A stretch of 64,000 bases of DNA from Shewanella morhuae (GCF_900156405.1 NZ_FTNN01000005.1:168785-232784); one strand, 5' to 3'; counted from the stretch's first letter, positions 16,584 to 26,408 are shown. The notes: generated from the letters alone by a model not told the origin. Translations and numbers: made by a program.

Positions 16584-18392
16584 ATGACAACATCTCCTAA
16601 AGACGAAATGTGGACAGTTTTCAAACGATTACTGGGCTATATCAAACAGATGAAAGGCATGCTGATACTTTCAGTTGCGGGCTTAATTACTTATGGTCTC
16701 GTCGATGCCGCCTTTATTGCTTTCATCGGCCCCTTTATTGATAAGGGTTTCTCTGGCGGCGCACCAGCGGCTGTCACCAGCGGTATCGCTTTGCCAACAA
16801 ATGAAGGTTTCCATGCGAACAACGATGTGCTGATGATGGCACCGCTCGTGGTTATCCTAATGTTTTCCCTGCGTGGATTTGCTAACTTTGTCTCGACATA
16901 CGGCATTTCATACATGAGCGCTAAATTAATTATGGATATGCGCCAGCAAGTATTTGAGCATTATCTGCGCCTGCCTGTCAGTTATATGGACAAGGAAAAT
17001 ACCGGTAACTTGATTTCAAAAGTCACCTTCGACACTGAGCAAATTGCTAGGGCATCGGGTAGCGCCTTGATTTCTATCGTCCGTGACAGTGTAACCGTGC
17101 TCGGCATGTTGGCGTTGATGTTCTACAACTCGTGGAAATTATCGCTGTGTATCTTAGTCATCGGCCCTGTTATGGGGTTAGTCATTACGATTGTTAGTCG
17201 TCGTTTCCGTAAAGTCTCTAAACAGATTCAAACGGCTATGGGTAGCGTTAGCGCCTCAACAGAACAAATGATTAAGGGTCACAAAAACGTATTAGCCTTT
17301 GGTGGACAAGAAACAGAAGCTACGCGTTTTGCTAGAATTAACGACCAAAACCGCCATCAAAATATGAAATTAGCCGTTGCGCAGGCGATTAGCCAACCAT
17401 TAATCATGATTATCGGCTCGTTTGGTTTAGCCTTTGTGCTGTATGCCGCCAGTTTAGACAGCATGAAAACCGACCTTACAGCGGGTACTTTTGCGACGAT
17501 TCTGGCCGCTATGATGGCGATGTTACAGCCCATTAAAAGCTTAACGCGAGTCAATGCCGAATTCCAACGGGGTATTGCGGCGTGTACGACAGTGTTTGAG
17601 TTACTCGATACGCAGCCTGAATCCGATACCGGAACCTACAGTGTTGAGCGTGCTAACGGTCACCTACGCTTTGATAACGTATGTTTTAGTTATGACAGCC
17701 AAGACCGTCGGGCACTGGAACATGTGGATTTTGAAGTTAAACCGGGGCAAACCTTAGCATTAGTGGGCCGTTCTGGTTCAGGTAAATCAACGATAGCAAG
17801 TCTCGTGACCCGTTTTTATACCGGTCTTGAATCAGGTGATATTCTGCTCGACGACGTGAGCATTTACGATTACTCGTTAAAGTCGCTTCGTAACCAAGTG
17901 GCATTAGTTTCCCAGCAAGTGACCTTATTTAACGACACTATTGCTAATAATATCGCCTACGCCTATCCCGGTGAAGCCACGCGTGAACAGATTGTTGAAG
18001 CGGCCACCTTGGCCTATGCGATGGAGTTTATTGATCAGTTGCCCCAAGGCCTTGATACCCAAGTCGGTGAAAATGGCGTGTTATTGTCTGGCGGCCAAAG
18101 ACAACGTATTGCCATTGCGCGCGCAATGCTACGTGATGCTCCTGTATTGATCCTCGATGAAGCGACCTCTGCACTGGATACTGAGTCAGAAAAAGCGATA
18201 CAAAAAGGCTTAGATAATCTCAGGCAAAATCGCACTTCAGTGGTGATCGCCCATAGGCTATCGACCATCGAGAGTGCCGATCAAATTTTAGTGGTCGATC
18301 AGGGACGTATCGTTGAACGCGGTACGCACCAGTCATTACTGGAATTGAATGGCATGTACGCCAAATTGTATCAAATGCAATTTGGTAGCTAG
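16584..18392 (+). CDS. msbA: Lipid A export ABC transporter MsbA
   Basis: A 602-residue half-transporter that flips core-lipid A across the inner membrane as a homodimer. An N-terminal six-helix domain (about 1-330) precedes an ATPase with Walker A GRSGSGKST, Q-loop VSQQVTLF, signature LSGGQRQRIAIARA, Walker B VLILDEATSALD and the H-loop AHRLSTI. The start is ATG 16584 (MTTSPKDEMW), which matches the family better than GTG 16575. It lies 32 bp after comEC and abuts lpxK. Confidence 0.97.
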   Translation: MTTSPKDEMWTVFKRLLGYIKQMKGMLILSVAGLITYGLVDAAFIAFIGPFIDKGFSGGAPAAVTSGIALPTNEGFHANNDVLMMAPLVVILMFSLRGFANFVSTYGISYMSAKLIMDMRQQVFEHYLRLPVSYMDKENTGNLISKVTFDTEQIARASGSALISIVRDSVTVLGMLALMFYNSWKLSLCILVIGPVMGLVITIVSRRFRKVSKQIQTAMGSVSASTEQMIKGHKNVLAFGGQETEATRFARINDQNRHQNMKLAVAQAISQPLIMIIGSFGLAFVLYAASLDSMKTDLTAGTFATILAAMMAMLQPIKSLTRVNAEFQRGIAACTTVFELLDTQPESDTGTYSVERANGHLRFDNVCFSYDSQDRRALEHVDFEVKPGQTLALVGRSGSGKSTIASLVTRFYTGLESGDILLDDVSIYDYSLKSLRNQVALVSQQVTLFNDTIANNIAYAYPGEATREQIVEAATLAYAMEFIDQLPQGLDTQVGENGVLLSGGQRQRIAIARAMLRDAPVLILDEATSALDTESEKAIQKGLDNLRQNRTSVVIAHRLSTIESADQILVVDQGRIVERGTHQSLLELNGMYAKLYQMQFGS

Positions 18393-19412
18393 ATGCAGGC
18401 CTTAGTTAATAAAATTTGGTATCAGGGTCATCCATTACGATGGCTCTTACTGCCTTTATCGTGGCTATTTGCGGGTATTACGTGTGTACGCCGTACATTA
18501 TTTCGTCTCGGGATAATATCGCAAACTGTAATGCCCATCCCAGTGATTATCGTCGGGAATATTACCGTAGGTGGCAGCGGTAAGACGCCTACAGTGATTT
18601 ATTTGATTGAGTTATTGCGCCAGCACGGTTTTAAACCTGGCGTAATTAGTCGTGGTTACGGCGTTGATATTCAAGGCGTTAAAACGGTTAACTTAGATGC
18701 AAGTGCAGCAGAGGTAGGCGACGAGCCTGCCATGATAGTCGCGCGTACTCAAGTGCCTATGGTCGTTGGCGCGAAACGAGTCGATACGGCCAATGCGCTC
18801 ATTGCCGAGTTTGGTGTTGATGTCATTATTTGTGACGATGGCTTGCAGCATTATGCACTGGCGCGCGATATTGAATTGGTGGTGATTGATGGTCAGCGTG
18901 GTTTAGGTAATGGACTGCTGTTACCCGCAGGTCCGCTGCGTGAAGGTGCGTGGCGTCTTGAGTCAGTGGATTTTGTGCTGAGCAATGGTGGCCCCGCTGC
19001 GAAAGGGCAGTTTGAAATGCAATTGGTTCCTACAGCAGTAAAACCGGTCAAATACGATGCTAAGCCCAATGATTACACCTTTGATAAATCGCAGCCGCTG
19101 GTTGCGATGGCGGGCATAGGTAATCCTGCGCGTTTCTTTGAAGCATTACGCACTCAAGGCTATCAACTGGCATTAAGCCATGGGTTTGATGATCATCAGG
19201 CTTATGATAAAGCCCAGTTATGTGACTTAGCTAAAGACTTGCCGTTGTTGATGACAGAAAAAGATGCGGTTAAATGTCGCGATTTTGCACAAGAAAACTG
19301 GTGGTATTTGGCAGTCGATGCCAAGCTACCATCACAATTTGATCAGCAGTTGCTCGCACGTCTTCGCGAGGTGGCTGCCGCTAAACAAGGAAACTTCCAT
19401 GGCATTCGATAA
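18393..19412 (+). CDS. lpxK: Tetraacyldisaccharide 4'-kinase
   Basis: A 339-residue membrane-associated kinase that phosphorylates the 4' position of the lipid A disaccharide. An N-terminal hydrophobic helix (about 17-35) precedes the P-loop [11 protein letters not shown] at residues 55-65; SRGYG and DDGLQH are family motifs. Its ATG follows the msbA stop codon with no gap, and its end overlaps ycaR by 14 bases, so the three are co-transcribed. Confidence 0.97.
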   Translation: MQALVNKIWYQGHPLRWLLLPLSWLFAGITCVRRTLFRLGIISQTVMPIPVIIVGNITVGGSGKTPTVIYLIELLRQHGFKPGVISRGYGVDIQGVKTVNLDASAAEVGDEPAMIVARTQVPMVVGAKRVDTANALIAEFGVDVIICDDGLQHYALARDIELVVIDGQRGLGNGLLLPAGPLREGAWRLESVDFVLSNGGPAAKGQFEMQLVPTAVKPVKYDAKPNDYTFDKSQPLVAMAGIGNPARFFEALRTQGYQLALSHGFDDHQAYDKAQLCDLAKDLPLLMTEKDAVKCRDFAQENWWYLAVDAKLPSQFDQQLLARLREVAAAKQGNFHGIR

Positions 19413-19578
19413 AAAATTGTTAGATATAGTGGCTTGCCCTGTGTGTAAAGGGAAACTTGAGTACGATAAAGTGGCACAAAAACTGGTTTGTAAAGCAGAT
19501 AAGTTAGCTTATCCAATCACGGAAGGTATTCCTGTATTACTGGAAAATCGTGCCGAACCACTGACTGAAACCGTCTAG
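19399..19578 (+). CDS. ycaR: Trm112/YcaR family protein
   Basis: A 59-residue protein starting at ATG 19399 inside the end of lpxK, with AAGGA before it. It has the family's Cys pair CPVCKG near residue 13 and ends [12 protein letters not shown]. In enterobacteria ycaR lies between lpxK and kdsB. Here kdsB does not follow. The bacterial role is uncertain; eukaryotic Trm112 activates methyltransferases. Confidence 0.92.
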   Translation: MAFDKKLLDIVACPVCKGKLEYDKVAQKLVCKADKLAYPITEGIPVLLENRAEPLTETV

Positions 19579-19587
19579 AATATATTA

Positions 19588-19612
19588 ATGCGCGTATTAT
19601 CTATACGCGCAT
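19588..19612 (+). terminator. Terminator-like hairpin after ycaR
   Basis: ATGCGCGTA (19588-19596) pairs perfectly with TACGCGCAT (19604-19612) around a 7-nt loop, just after the last gene of the comEC-ycaR operon. An A/T-rich stretch follows, but not an unbroken T run. Confidence 0.6.
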
Positions 19613-19689
19613 ATTTAGACTTTAGATTTATTATTTTTGTTATGTTTAGCTGATTTAAGGTTTTGTACAGCTGCAAGATGGATGGTTAT

Positions 19690-20163
19690 TTAGCGTTTAG
19701 TTTGATCATTCACAAATTTTTGTTTATCGGCATCGCTTGCTCCTTCTTGGCACTCTCCGCGGATTTCACCTCGACTCGGCTCAATAATCCGGCTCAACTC
19801 AATGTAACCTTCACGGCAGTAACCGGTCATTTCAAGAGTTTTTGTTAGCCCTAATTCTACTTGTCGTCCCCATATCTCTAATGAGTCTTGCAAATCTTGC
19901 ATCGCGCGACGTTGTTCACGTGGATCTTGTGTATTGCGTCGATATGTCTCATTTGATAAGGGACGCTCAACGTCATTAAAAGCCGACTTATCATCAACTA
20001 AACGTGCTTTATAGATAAAAAGCTTAAGGCCGTCGGCTTTAATATCAGTAGCTAACTTATCACGTAATTTTCCCGCTAGTTCACTTGGATCGATAGGGGC
20101 ACTGCTGCAAGCGATGAGCGATAAACAACTTAATATGGCAATGCTGAAATATCGAAGTGGCAT
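19690..20163 (-). CDS. Small lipoprotein of unknown function
   Basis: A 157-residue protein with a lipoprotein signal: basic MPLRYF, a hydrophobic core and lipobox LIAC with the acylated Cys at residue 19. Asp is not at +2 (it is Ser), so the outer membrane is the likely location. The mature part is charged and mostly helical (ELAGKLRDKLATDIKADG, EQRRAMQDLQDSLEIWGRQVE), with two further Cys (GYCREG, GECQEG) that could form a disulfide. No domain recognised. Convergent with ycaR. Confidence 0.75.
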   Translation of the reverse strand: MPLRYFSIAILSCLSLIACSSAPIDPSELAGKLRDKLATDIKADGLKLFIYKARLVDDKSAFNDVERPLSNETYRRNTQDPREQRRAMQDLQDSLEIWGRQVELGLTKTLEMTGYCREGYIELSRIIEPSRGEIRGECQEGASDADKQKFVNDQTKR

Positions 20164-20350
20164 AATAAAATTTAGCTCTAAGGTTATTAACTAATAGAAG
20201 AATACCTTACTATGGCTATAAAGTTCATGGATTTATGGTATCTCCATCGACTGAGTGTGGCTCTATATCCAAACTATCGACATATCAGGGGTTAAGAGTG
20301 GCGAGTACACTGTGGGTATAGGCGTAATGGGTTATAAGGATGGGCTATCA

Positions 20351-21040
20351 ATGTTGGCGTTTTGGTCGAATAAATGGGCACAAATTGAGTGGGGTTTGGG
20401 CTTAACTCAAGGCATATGCCTTGTGCTTTTGGTGCTATGGGTATACGCAATTTGGCCCAAAGATGAATTAGCACAAATACGTCGGGATAAAAATCTGCAA
20501 TGGCGCTTATTACTGGTGTTAGTGGGGATTAATGCGCTTTGGTCGTTAAATGCCAGTATTCAAACCGGGCTGCATCTGCATTTTTTAGGCATTGTGACTT
20601 GTATGCTTATGTTTGGTTGGCGCCTTGCGACGTTGGCCTTACTGTTACCGAGCGCTTTTTTTAGTCTTTTTGTATTAAAGCAGCCTGCTGATTTTGGTGC
20701 TTTTAGCCTGTTTGCGATAGCTATGCCACTGTTTTTATGTTTTATGTTATACAGCCGTAGTTACCATTTATTTCCTAAACACATCTTTGTGTTTATTTTT
20801 GTTGGCGGTTTTATTAACTCCGGCTTTTCTATGGTATTTCATCAACTGAGTTGGGCGATGTGGTTGTGGGCTGCAGCAGATTATGACTGGAACGTGTTAT
20901 TTGATAATTACTTAATGTTAATCCCTTTATTGGCGTTTCCTGAGGCATTACTCAATGGTATGGCGGTGACATTACTCGTGGTGTATCAACCGCAGTGGTT
21001 GTTTGATTATTCTGATCGCGAATATCTATGGCGTAAATAA
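20351..21040 (+). CDS. Orphan CbiM-like ECF transporter permease
   Basis: A 229-residue polytopic membrane protein resembling the CbiM/NikM substrate-capture family, with about six or seven hydrophobic segments and the pattern GGFINSGFSMVFHQL, then LIPLLAFPEALLNGMAVTLLVV. The start is ATG 20351, preceded by AAGGA at 20336-20340; a GTG at 20255 in frame lacks such support. No CbiN, CbiQ or CbiO partner is nearby, and the N-terminal Met-His metal loop of true CbiM is not evident, so its substrate is unknown. Confidence 0.7.
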   Translation: MLAFWSNKWAQIEWGLGLTQGICLVLLVLWVYAIWPKDELAQIRRDKNLQWRLLLVLVGINALWSLNASIQTGLHLHFLGIVTCMLMFGWRLATLALLLPSAFFSLFVLKQPADFGAFSLFAIAMPLFLCFMLYSRSYHLFPKHIFVFIFVGGFINSGFSMVFHQLSWAMWLWAAADYDWNVLFDNYLMLIPLLAFPEALLNGMAVTLLVVYQPQWLFDYSDREYLWRK

Positions 21041-21070
21041 AGTGCATAACATCTGAGTTCAGATAATTAT

Positions 21071-21118
21071 TGCGCCCGTAGTCCCTATATTCACCGGAAA
21101 GATTATTGGGCGCATTTT
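21071..21118 (+). terminator. Terminator after the CbiM-like gene
   Basis: TGCGCCC (21071-21077) pairs with GGGCGCA (21108-21114) and is followed by TTTTT. The 30-nt loop is long, but the stem is GC-rich and the T run is in place. Confidence 0.6.
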
Positions 21119-21147
21119 TAAATGACGCTGAGACAATTACGCCCGAG

Positions 21148-21504
21148 TTAGGCGAAGCGTTGGTCTAAGTAACTGATAATTTCTTTTGACTCATACAACC
21201 ATTGTACTTGGCCATTGTCTTCAATACGCAGACAAGGCACTTGTTGCTTACCACCTTGAACGGTGAGTTCATCTTTATGGGGCGATTTTTTTGCATCAAG
21301 TGTTTTGATGTTGAGTCCTTGACGGCGAATCGCTCGGCGGACTTTTACACAAAATGGGCATGCAGGATATTGATATAGTGTCAATGTTTGGGTTTGAACA
21401 TCAATTTTTTGTTGCTCATCCTGTGGCCGTTGGCGTTTCTTAGGGGTAAAGATAAAGTTTAATAACAGAATAATTCTGCCTAGGATCCAGCGAACGATAA
21501 ACAT
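21148..21504 (-). CDS. Membrane-anchored glutaredoxin
   Basis: A 118-residue protein starting at ATG 21504 (MFIVRWILGR), chosen because GAGGT lies 7 bp upstream. Residues 3-19 are a hydrophobic N-terminal helix followed by a basic cluster (PKKRQRPQ), which should anchor the domain on the cytoplasmic face. A glutaredoxin fold follows with active site C49-P-F-C52, the cis-proline QVPCLRI and SKEIISYLD. This anchored form is less usual than soluble GrxA/GrxC. It stands alone between the CbiM-like and DUF748 genes. Confidence 0.85.
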   Translation of the reverse strand: MFIVRWILGRIILLLNFIFTPKKRQRPQDEQQKIDVQTQTLTLYQYPACPFCVKVRRAIRRQGLNIKTLDAKKSPHKDELTVQGGKQQVPCLRIEDNGQVQWLYESKEIISYLDQRFA

Positions 21505-21734
21505 GTAATTGACCTCAATGATATAGGAGTGGGTATTCACATTTGTGTATAAATAGCGCTGCGGCAATGACGCAACCACCAGTCTGAGGTATTCAGTGAT
21601 TAATGCGATACCTTGTTACACAAATGCCGCAGAGTGTAACCTATGACACAAAGCGCGGCCAACGTTTTAATTGGGGACTGCTGACAAAAGGTTTGATTAC
21701 ATAAGGGAATATCTTTGCACTTAATTACAAAATA

Positions 21735-21765
21735 AAGCCCGCTGAAGTTAACCTTTAGCGGGCTT
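21735..21765 (-). terminator. Terminator after the DUF748 gene
   Basis: AAGCCCGCTGAAG (21735-21747) pairs with CTTTAGCGGGCTT (21753-21765) with one G-U pair and a 5-nt loop; on the minus strand TTTATTTTG follows the stem. Confidence 0.88.
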
Positions 21766-21796
21766 ATGTTACATAGCTAATTATTGATTGACTGAG

Positions 21797-24700
21797 TTAT
21801 TGTGCATCAATTGTTAGGCTCACTTGCGCCGCATTTTGATTTAAATTGATACGGCTTTCGAGTAAGAAAATCCGCTCCGGCGCAATATTCTTAACGTCAA
21901 CAAGGTATGTTTTCACCGTTTTTGCTCTTTCTTGGGCTAAATTACCTAACATGTCATCATTAACACTCTGTGCTTTAACTGACAGATTATATAAGGCGAT
22001 ATGCCAACGCGTGGTGATTTCGTCGTCTGAAAGTGAGGTATCTTTTGCTTCCGAGATAACCGTGTCTTTTACTTGAGAAGGATCCGCTTTTACTTCTTGC
22101 TCATAGAGTTTCACTAACGCATCGGCAAGCGGCCCTTGGATCGGAAATTGGCTCGGACTTAAACCATCAGGTAACGCACTGAACTCGATATTGGCTAACT
22201 TAGCCAATTTACGCTTCATGATGCGCTCAGCAATGGCTTGGCTGTCATTGATAGCATCGACTTCCCCTTCAACGCTGAGCTTGAGCATTGGTCTGTCGAG
22301 TAATGCACTGGCGAGTTTATCTAAACTTTGCTGCTCTTTTTCACTAAGGCTGAATTGGCCTGCTGTAAAGCTGACTTTATCTAAGGTCTCGTCAGAACCA
22401 ATCAATCCCGCTAAGAAAGTGAAGGGCGCTGTAACGGCCTTGGTAATGACATTCTTTAGCGCCGTCATGATAATGCTACCGACGCTAAAACTGGGGGAAT
22501 CTAAATCGCCAGAGACTTCCATGCCTAAATCAATTACCCCGTTACGATCCTGTAATAGTGCTATTGCAAGCGTGATGGGCAAGCTAGTGGCTAGTTCGCT
22601 ATTACTTGGTTTACCGAGCTTTAGCTGATTAATCACTAAATGATTGTTACCTTTGAGTTTATTTTTATCCAGTTTGTAGTTTAGTGAAAGTGATAATTGG
22701 CCTTTATCGATGTAGTAACCTGCATAGGTACCTGAGTAGGGATTGACCGAAGTTAACTCAACATTCTTAAAGACTAAATCAAGATCTAAATATGGCATAT
22801 CTAACAAGGGGTTAATATCACCTTTTAAGGTGACGGGCGCATACTTATCTATTTTACCCTTAATATCAACCGAGGCTTTAGTCCCTGGTATTGAAGATAA
22901 ATGCGTGATATTTCCTTCTAGTAGCTCAATACCCGAGGCAAAATTTGGTGTCAGTGAATTATCTGCAAAGTAAGCCGAACCTTGGTTAAAGCTAATTTTT
23001 TGGATATCGAGCGTTAATTCTGGTGTTGCCGTTTTGCTTGCTGTTTGCGAATGTGTAGGTGGCGCTGCAGCACTTTCTGTAGTTGGAACGGGCTTGCTAT
23101 TAGCTGTCGACACAGGAGTATCAACGATAAGGTCGCTGATATTGGTCGTTCTATCTTTGGCAATCACCACTTTGGCGTAGGGTTGAATAAAGGCTAAATG
23201 ATCAATTTTAATTTGATTTTTTTGTTGGTCAAAATCCAGTTGATTGATATTCATTTTTTGCCATTTGACCAGCGGGGAATGACGTAATGTGTCATTAATA
23301 GCTAAATCATCTAGATCAACATTACCAGCATAAATAGCTTTACCCTTTGCATCGGCAGTGAGTTTGCCTGTAGAGCTTAATAGACCACTTTTGAGCTGGA
23401 TATTAATATAAGGCGCCAGGTAAGGTTGAAACTGGATTAACGCCAATTTATCGAGTTGGATATTGGCATCTATGGCTTCGCCAGTAATATCTACTTGGCC
23501 TTGGGAGCTAAAACTTCCTTTGTCATTAATGCTGAGTTGTAGTTCGTATTCAATCGGAGTCGCTAACGTGCTTGTTATGGTTTTGGTTGAAAAATTAAGT
23601 GGATAGACACGCCATTGCTGCTGCGTTGCGGTGAGTTTTTGTTCTGATAAATTAATATCATAGTTTTCAACATGTAGTTCATCGAGTTGCACTAACCAAG
23701 TCGATTTTTCAGCCGGGACTGTAGCCGTGGCTTTTTTAGTCGTAGTAGCAGCGTTTGCGGCGATGTCATTGTTGAGTACAGCACTATCCTTGTCGTTAGT
23801 CGCAGCTAATTGACTTTCAGTCGGGGGGGGCGTTGTATTGCTTACATCAGTTGAAACCTTAACTATTTGAGGCTTTTCTTCAACTAATGGGGCTTGTACG
23901 TTTTCTGCAAGCTGAGTCTCTATTGGTTTTGCAACCGTTTGGGTTGAACTTGCTGCAGGGGTTGATGATTTAGGCGTAAACAAGTTGGCTAGATCGAGAC
24001 CATCTTGACTCAACATTGCATTAATTGTTAAGCCATCACTGTGCAGTTTATTAATATGCACTTTCTGTTGCTGCAAATTCACTGAAATACCGTCAAGGGC
24101 AAAGAGTGGCAGCTTAACCACAGTGCGTTTTTGGTCGTTAAAATTGAGTTTTTCGACAATGAATTGGCCATGATTACTGGTGATTTGTAACTCGCCATTA
24201 TCGGTTAAATCCACTTGATACTGCGTTTTGGCACTAATTTCGCCATTGGTAAGGATTGGGATAAATTGATCGTCGATAAATCGCCACAGCGGTGTCAGCT
24301 TAAGCTTAGCAAGTTGCACATCACCAGTGATTTTTAACGGGAACAGTTGGAATTGTCCTTGCAAGCTGATTTCGCCGGCATGATCGTCACGTAGGTGCAT
24401 TGCATAATGGTTATGCTTGATGGGTACAACTGTAGATTTCGATATCGTTTGGGCATTTGCAGTGCTGACCTCTGCTTTGTTCGCTTTTATGGCTGGCGCA
24501 ATGGATTCAGTCACTGCGGTCATCAAATATTCAGTATCGAGGTGACTGAGTTTCAGATTGATATTGGGATAATTGACTTGAGCATTCGTGATTTTATCAT
24601 CAAAGCTGACTTGCCCAGCATCTAATACAAATTGGCTCAGTAGAACGCGAACGGGCGCGCTAACATCTGCAGGTGTGGTATTAGGGCTTGCGGATGAATG

Positions 24701-25138
24701 TTTGTTTAAGGTCAATAGAATGTCGTCGAAGTTGAATCCTATTTTATTTTTTCTGTCCACACGGATGATGTGTGCGTAGGGCGCTTGTATGTGTATGTGT
24801 TCGATGACTGCAATACGCTTAAACACCGATTGCCAAAAGTTCACTTCAAATTGAACTTGTGCTACGCCAGCAAATGGCTTCTCATCTTTTTCTTTAATGG
24901 CAAATTGATCGATTTCGACTTTGAAATTAAAAGGGTTAATGCGAACGTCACCGAGGGTAACTTGACGCCCCAATAAAGATGACAACTTCTCTGGCGCCTG
25001 AGTCGTAATCGCATAGGGAAGTAATATGCCCAATGCGCAGATATACCCAAGATAGATAAGCACAAGGTAAAAAATCACTCGAAGATACCTTGGCAGGGCA
25101 AAAAAAAGTTGGTTAAATTTCGATAGCTGGGTCAGCAT
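21797..25138 (-). CDS. DUF748 AsmA-like envelope protein
   Basis: A 1113-residue protein with one N-terminal transmembrane helix (about 19-41) and a very long periplasmic part made of AsmA-like repeats (NFKVEIDQFAIKEK, PLFALDGISVNLQQQKVHINKLH, GSAYFADNSLTPNFASGIELLEG). Residues about 390-480 form a Thr/Ala/Pro/Val-rich linker. Such proteins belong to the wider AsmA/TamB group linked to lipid transport between membranes; a specific role is not known here. The coding strand has an uninterrupted C8 tract in the linker (plus strand 23823-23830). A terminator follows. Confidence 0.85.
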   Translation of the reverse strand: MLTQLSKFNQLFFALPRYLRVIFYLVLIYLGYICALGILLPYAITTQAPEKLSSLLGRQVTLGDVRINPFNFKVEIDQFAIKEKDEKPFAGVAQVQFEVNFWQSVFKRIAVIEHIHIQAPYAHIIRVDRKNKIGFNFDDILLTLNKHSSASPNTTPADVSAPVRVLLSQFVLDAGQVSFDDKITNAQVNYPNINLKLSHLDTEYLMTAVTESIAPAIKANKAEVSTANAQTISKSTVVPIKHNHYAMHLRDDHAGEISLQGQFQLFPLKITGDVQLAKLKLTPLWRFIDDQFIPILTNGEISAKTQYQVDLTDNGELQITSNHGQFIVEKLNFNDQKRTVVKLPLFALDGISVNLQQQKVHINKLHSDGLTINAMLSQDGLDLANLFTPKSSTPAASSTQTVAKPIETQLAENVQAPLVEEKPQIVKVSTDVSNTTPPPTESQLAATNDKDSAVLNNDIAANAATTTKKATATVPAEKSTWLVQLDELHVENYDINLSEQKLTATQQQWRVYPLNFSTKTITSTLATPIEYELQLSINDKGSFSSQGQVDITGEAIDANIQLDKLALIQFQPYLAPYINIQLKSGLLSSTGKLTADAKGKAIYAGNVDLDDLAINDTLRHSPLVKWQKMNINQLDFDQQKNQIKIDHLAFIQPYAKVVIAKDRTTNISDLIVDTPVSTANSKPVPTTESAAAPPTHSQTASKTATPELTLDIQKISFNQGSAYFADNSLTPNFASGIELLEGNITHLSSIPGTKASVDIKGKIDKYAPVTLKGDINPLLDMPYLDLDLVFKNVELTSVNPYSGTYAGYYIDKGQLSLSLNYKLDKNKLKGNNHLVINQLKLGKPSNSELATSLPITLAIALLQDRNGVIDLGMEVSGDLDSPSFSVGSIIMTALKNVITKAVTAPFTFLAGLIGSDETLDKVSFTAGQFSLSEKEQQSLDKLASALLDRPMLKLSVEGEVDAINDSQAIAERIMKRKLAKLANIEFSALPDGLSPSQFPIQGPLADALVKLYEQEVKADPSQVKDTVISEAKDTSLSDDEITTRWHIALYNLSVKAQSVNDDMLGNLAQERAKTVKTYLVDVKNIAPERIFLLESRINLNQNAAQVSLTIDAQ

Positions 25139-25703
25139 TAATATTAAGGCTCCAATGCATAAGTCAGTGTAAAACTGGCATAAGTACGGACATTCTAGCG
25201 AATAACGCTAGTGTTGCCAGAATTAGTTAAGGTTATTATTTGTTAACTTTTATTATTGTCGATTAACATTCCGTGTTTAGCTTAGTTTAGGTGGGTGTGC
25301 ACTATCTTAACAGTATGGCTGAATAGTCAGTTTTAATGCTATTTTTTAGGCCGCGATAAGATTTTTAGTGAGTTAATCAAGATGATAATGGCACCTTGAT
25401 GTTTTTTATCCAATTAAAATATCTTCGTTAAAAATCTTTTACTTAAATGGCATATCACTCACCCTTTTTTTGTTGATGTTGGCTCAGGCTGCATCAAGGC
25501 TTCCTTGGATAAGCCTTGTTTATGTTTGAACTCAGCCGTTGTTAATGCGTTATCAAGATAAGGTTTAGAGCAGTATTAAAACTGAACATATATAACAAAG
25601 TGCTTAATTGAAAAGTGGATTTCATTGTTAGACCTAAGTCCTGTTAGCTTGTTAATATAAGCCAGTTTTACATTTTATCGATGCTATCTTAGGGGATACG
25701 AGA
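25139..25703. other. 565-bp gap without genes; two terminator-like hairpins
   Basis: This A/T-rich region separates the divergent DUF748 and DUF445 genes. It contains the palindrome CTAGCG-AATAA-CGCTAG (25195-25211), a hairpin ATCAAG/CTTGAT (25376-25400) followed by GTTTTTT, and CAAGGCTT/AAGCCTTG (25495-25518) followed by TTTATGTTTG. Both latter hairpins look like plus-strand terminators, with no coding region upstream of either. No convincing ORF was seen. Confidence 0.5.
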
Positions 25704-26408
25704 TTGAATAAGAGTTTAGTGACCAATTTATTAGCGGCTGCCTTGGTCGTGGTGGGATATGTTATTGATTCGGCAATGGTACTGAGTGTGGGGTTGTTTG
25801 CTTTATCTGGCGCAATTACCAATTGGGTTGCGATATACATGTTGTTTGAGAAAGTCCCAGGACTTTATGGCTCAGGCGTTGTGCCTTCGCGTTTTGAAGA
25901 ATTTAAAGCGGGTATCGCTCACTTAATGATGAAACAGTTTTTTACTACCGAGAATATCGAGCGATTTTTATCTGAAAAACAAGGGTTTAGTAAAATAGAT
26001 TTGGCGCCTGTGATTGGAAAGGTTGATTTAGCGCCTTCATTTGATGCTCTAATCAGTACGGTCGCGCAATCTTCCTTTGGTGGCATGCTGTCGATGTTCG
26101 GTGGCACTGATGCATTATTGCCGTTAAAAGAGCCATTTATTGTGAAAATGAAGGCCTCTTTGGTTGAAATGGCCCAAAGTGACGCATTCCATGAGCTATT
26201 GCAGCAAGAAATTGAACAACCAAATGTAATGGCCGATTTACAAACAAAAATTGCCAATATAGTAGAACAAAGATTAAGTGAGCTTACACCGCAAATGGTG
26301 AAAAAAATCGTACAGGATATGATCCAAACACATTTGGGATGGCTAGTGATTTGGGGCGGTGTATTTGGCGGTCTGATTGGACTTGTCGCCGCTTTAATAC
26401 AAGGCTAA
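25704..26408 (+). CDS. DUF445 membrane protein
   Basis: A 234-residue protein with two hydrophobic segments near the N-terminus (about 5-45, including ITNWVAIYMLFEKVPGLYGSGVVPSRFEEFK, the DUF445 signature) and one at the C-terminus (GWLVIWGGVFGGLIGLVAALI). The segment between is soluble and helical. Function is unknown. The start is TTG at 25704 with AGGGGA seven bases upstream. Confidence 0.82.
   Translation: MNKSLVTNLLAAALVVVGYVIDSAMVLSVGLFALSGAITNWVAIYMLFEKVPGLYGSGVVPSRFEEFKAGIAHLMMKQFFTTENIERFLSEKQGFSKIDLAPVIGKVDLAPSFDALISTVAQSSFGGMLSMFGGTDALLPLKEPFIVKMKASLVEMAQSDAFHELLQQEIEQPNVMADLQTKIANIVEQRLSELTPQMVKKIVQDMIQTHLGWLVIWGGVFGGLIGLVAALIQG

Noticed and set aside
21630-21660. TGTAA-N6-ACACA as a CRP site before the glutaredoxin gene
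   Set aside because: Both halves deviate and the position relative to a promoter is unclear; too weak to list.
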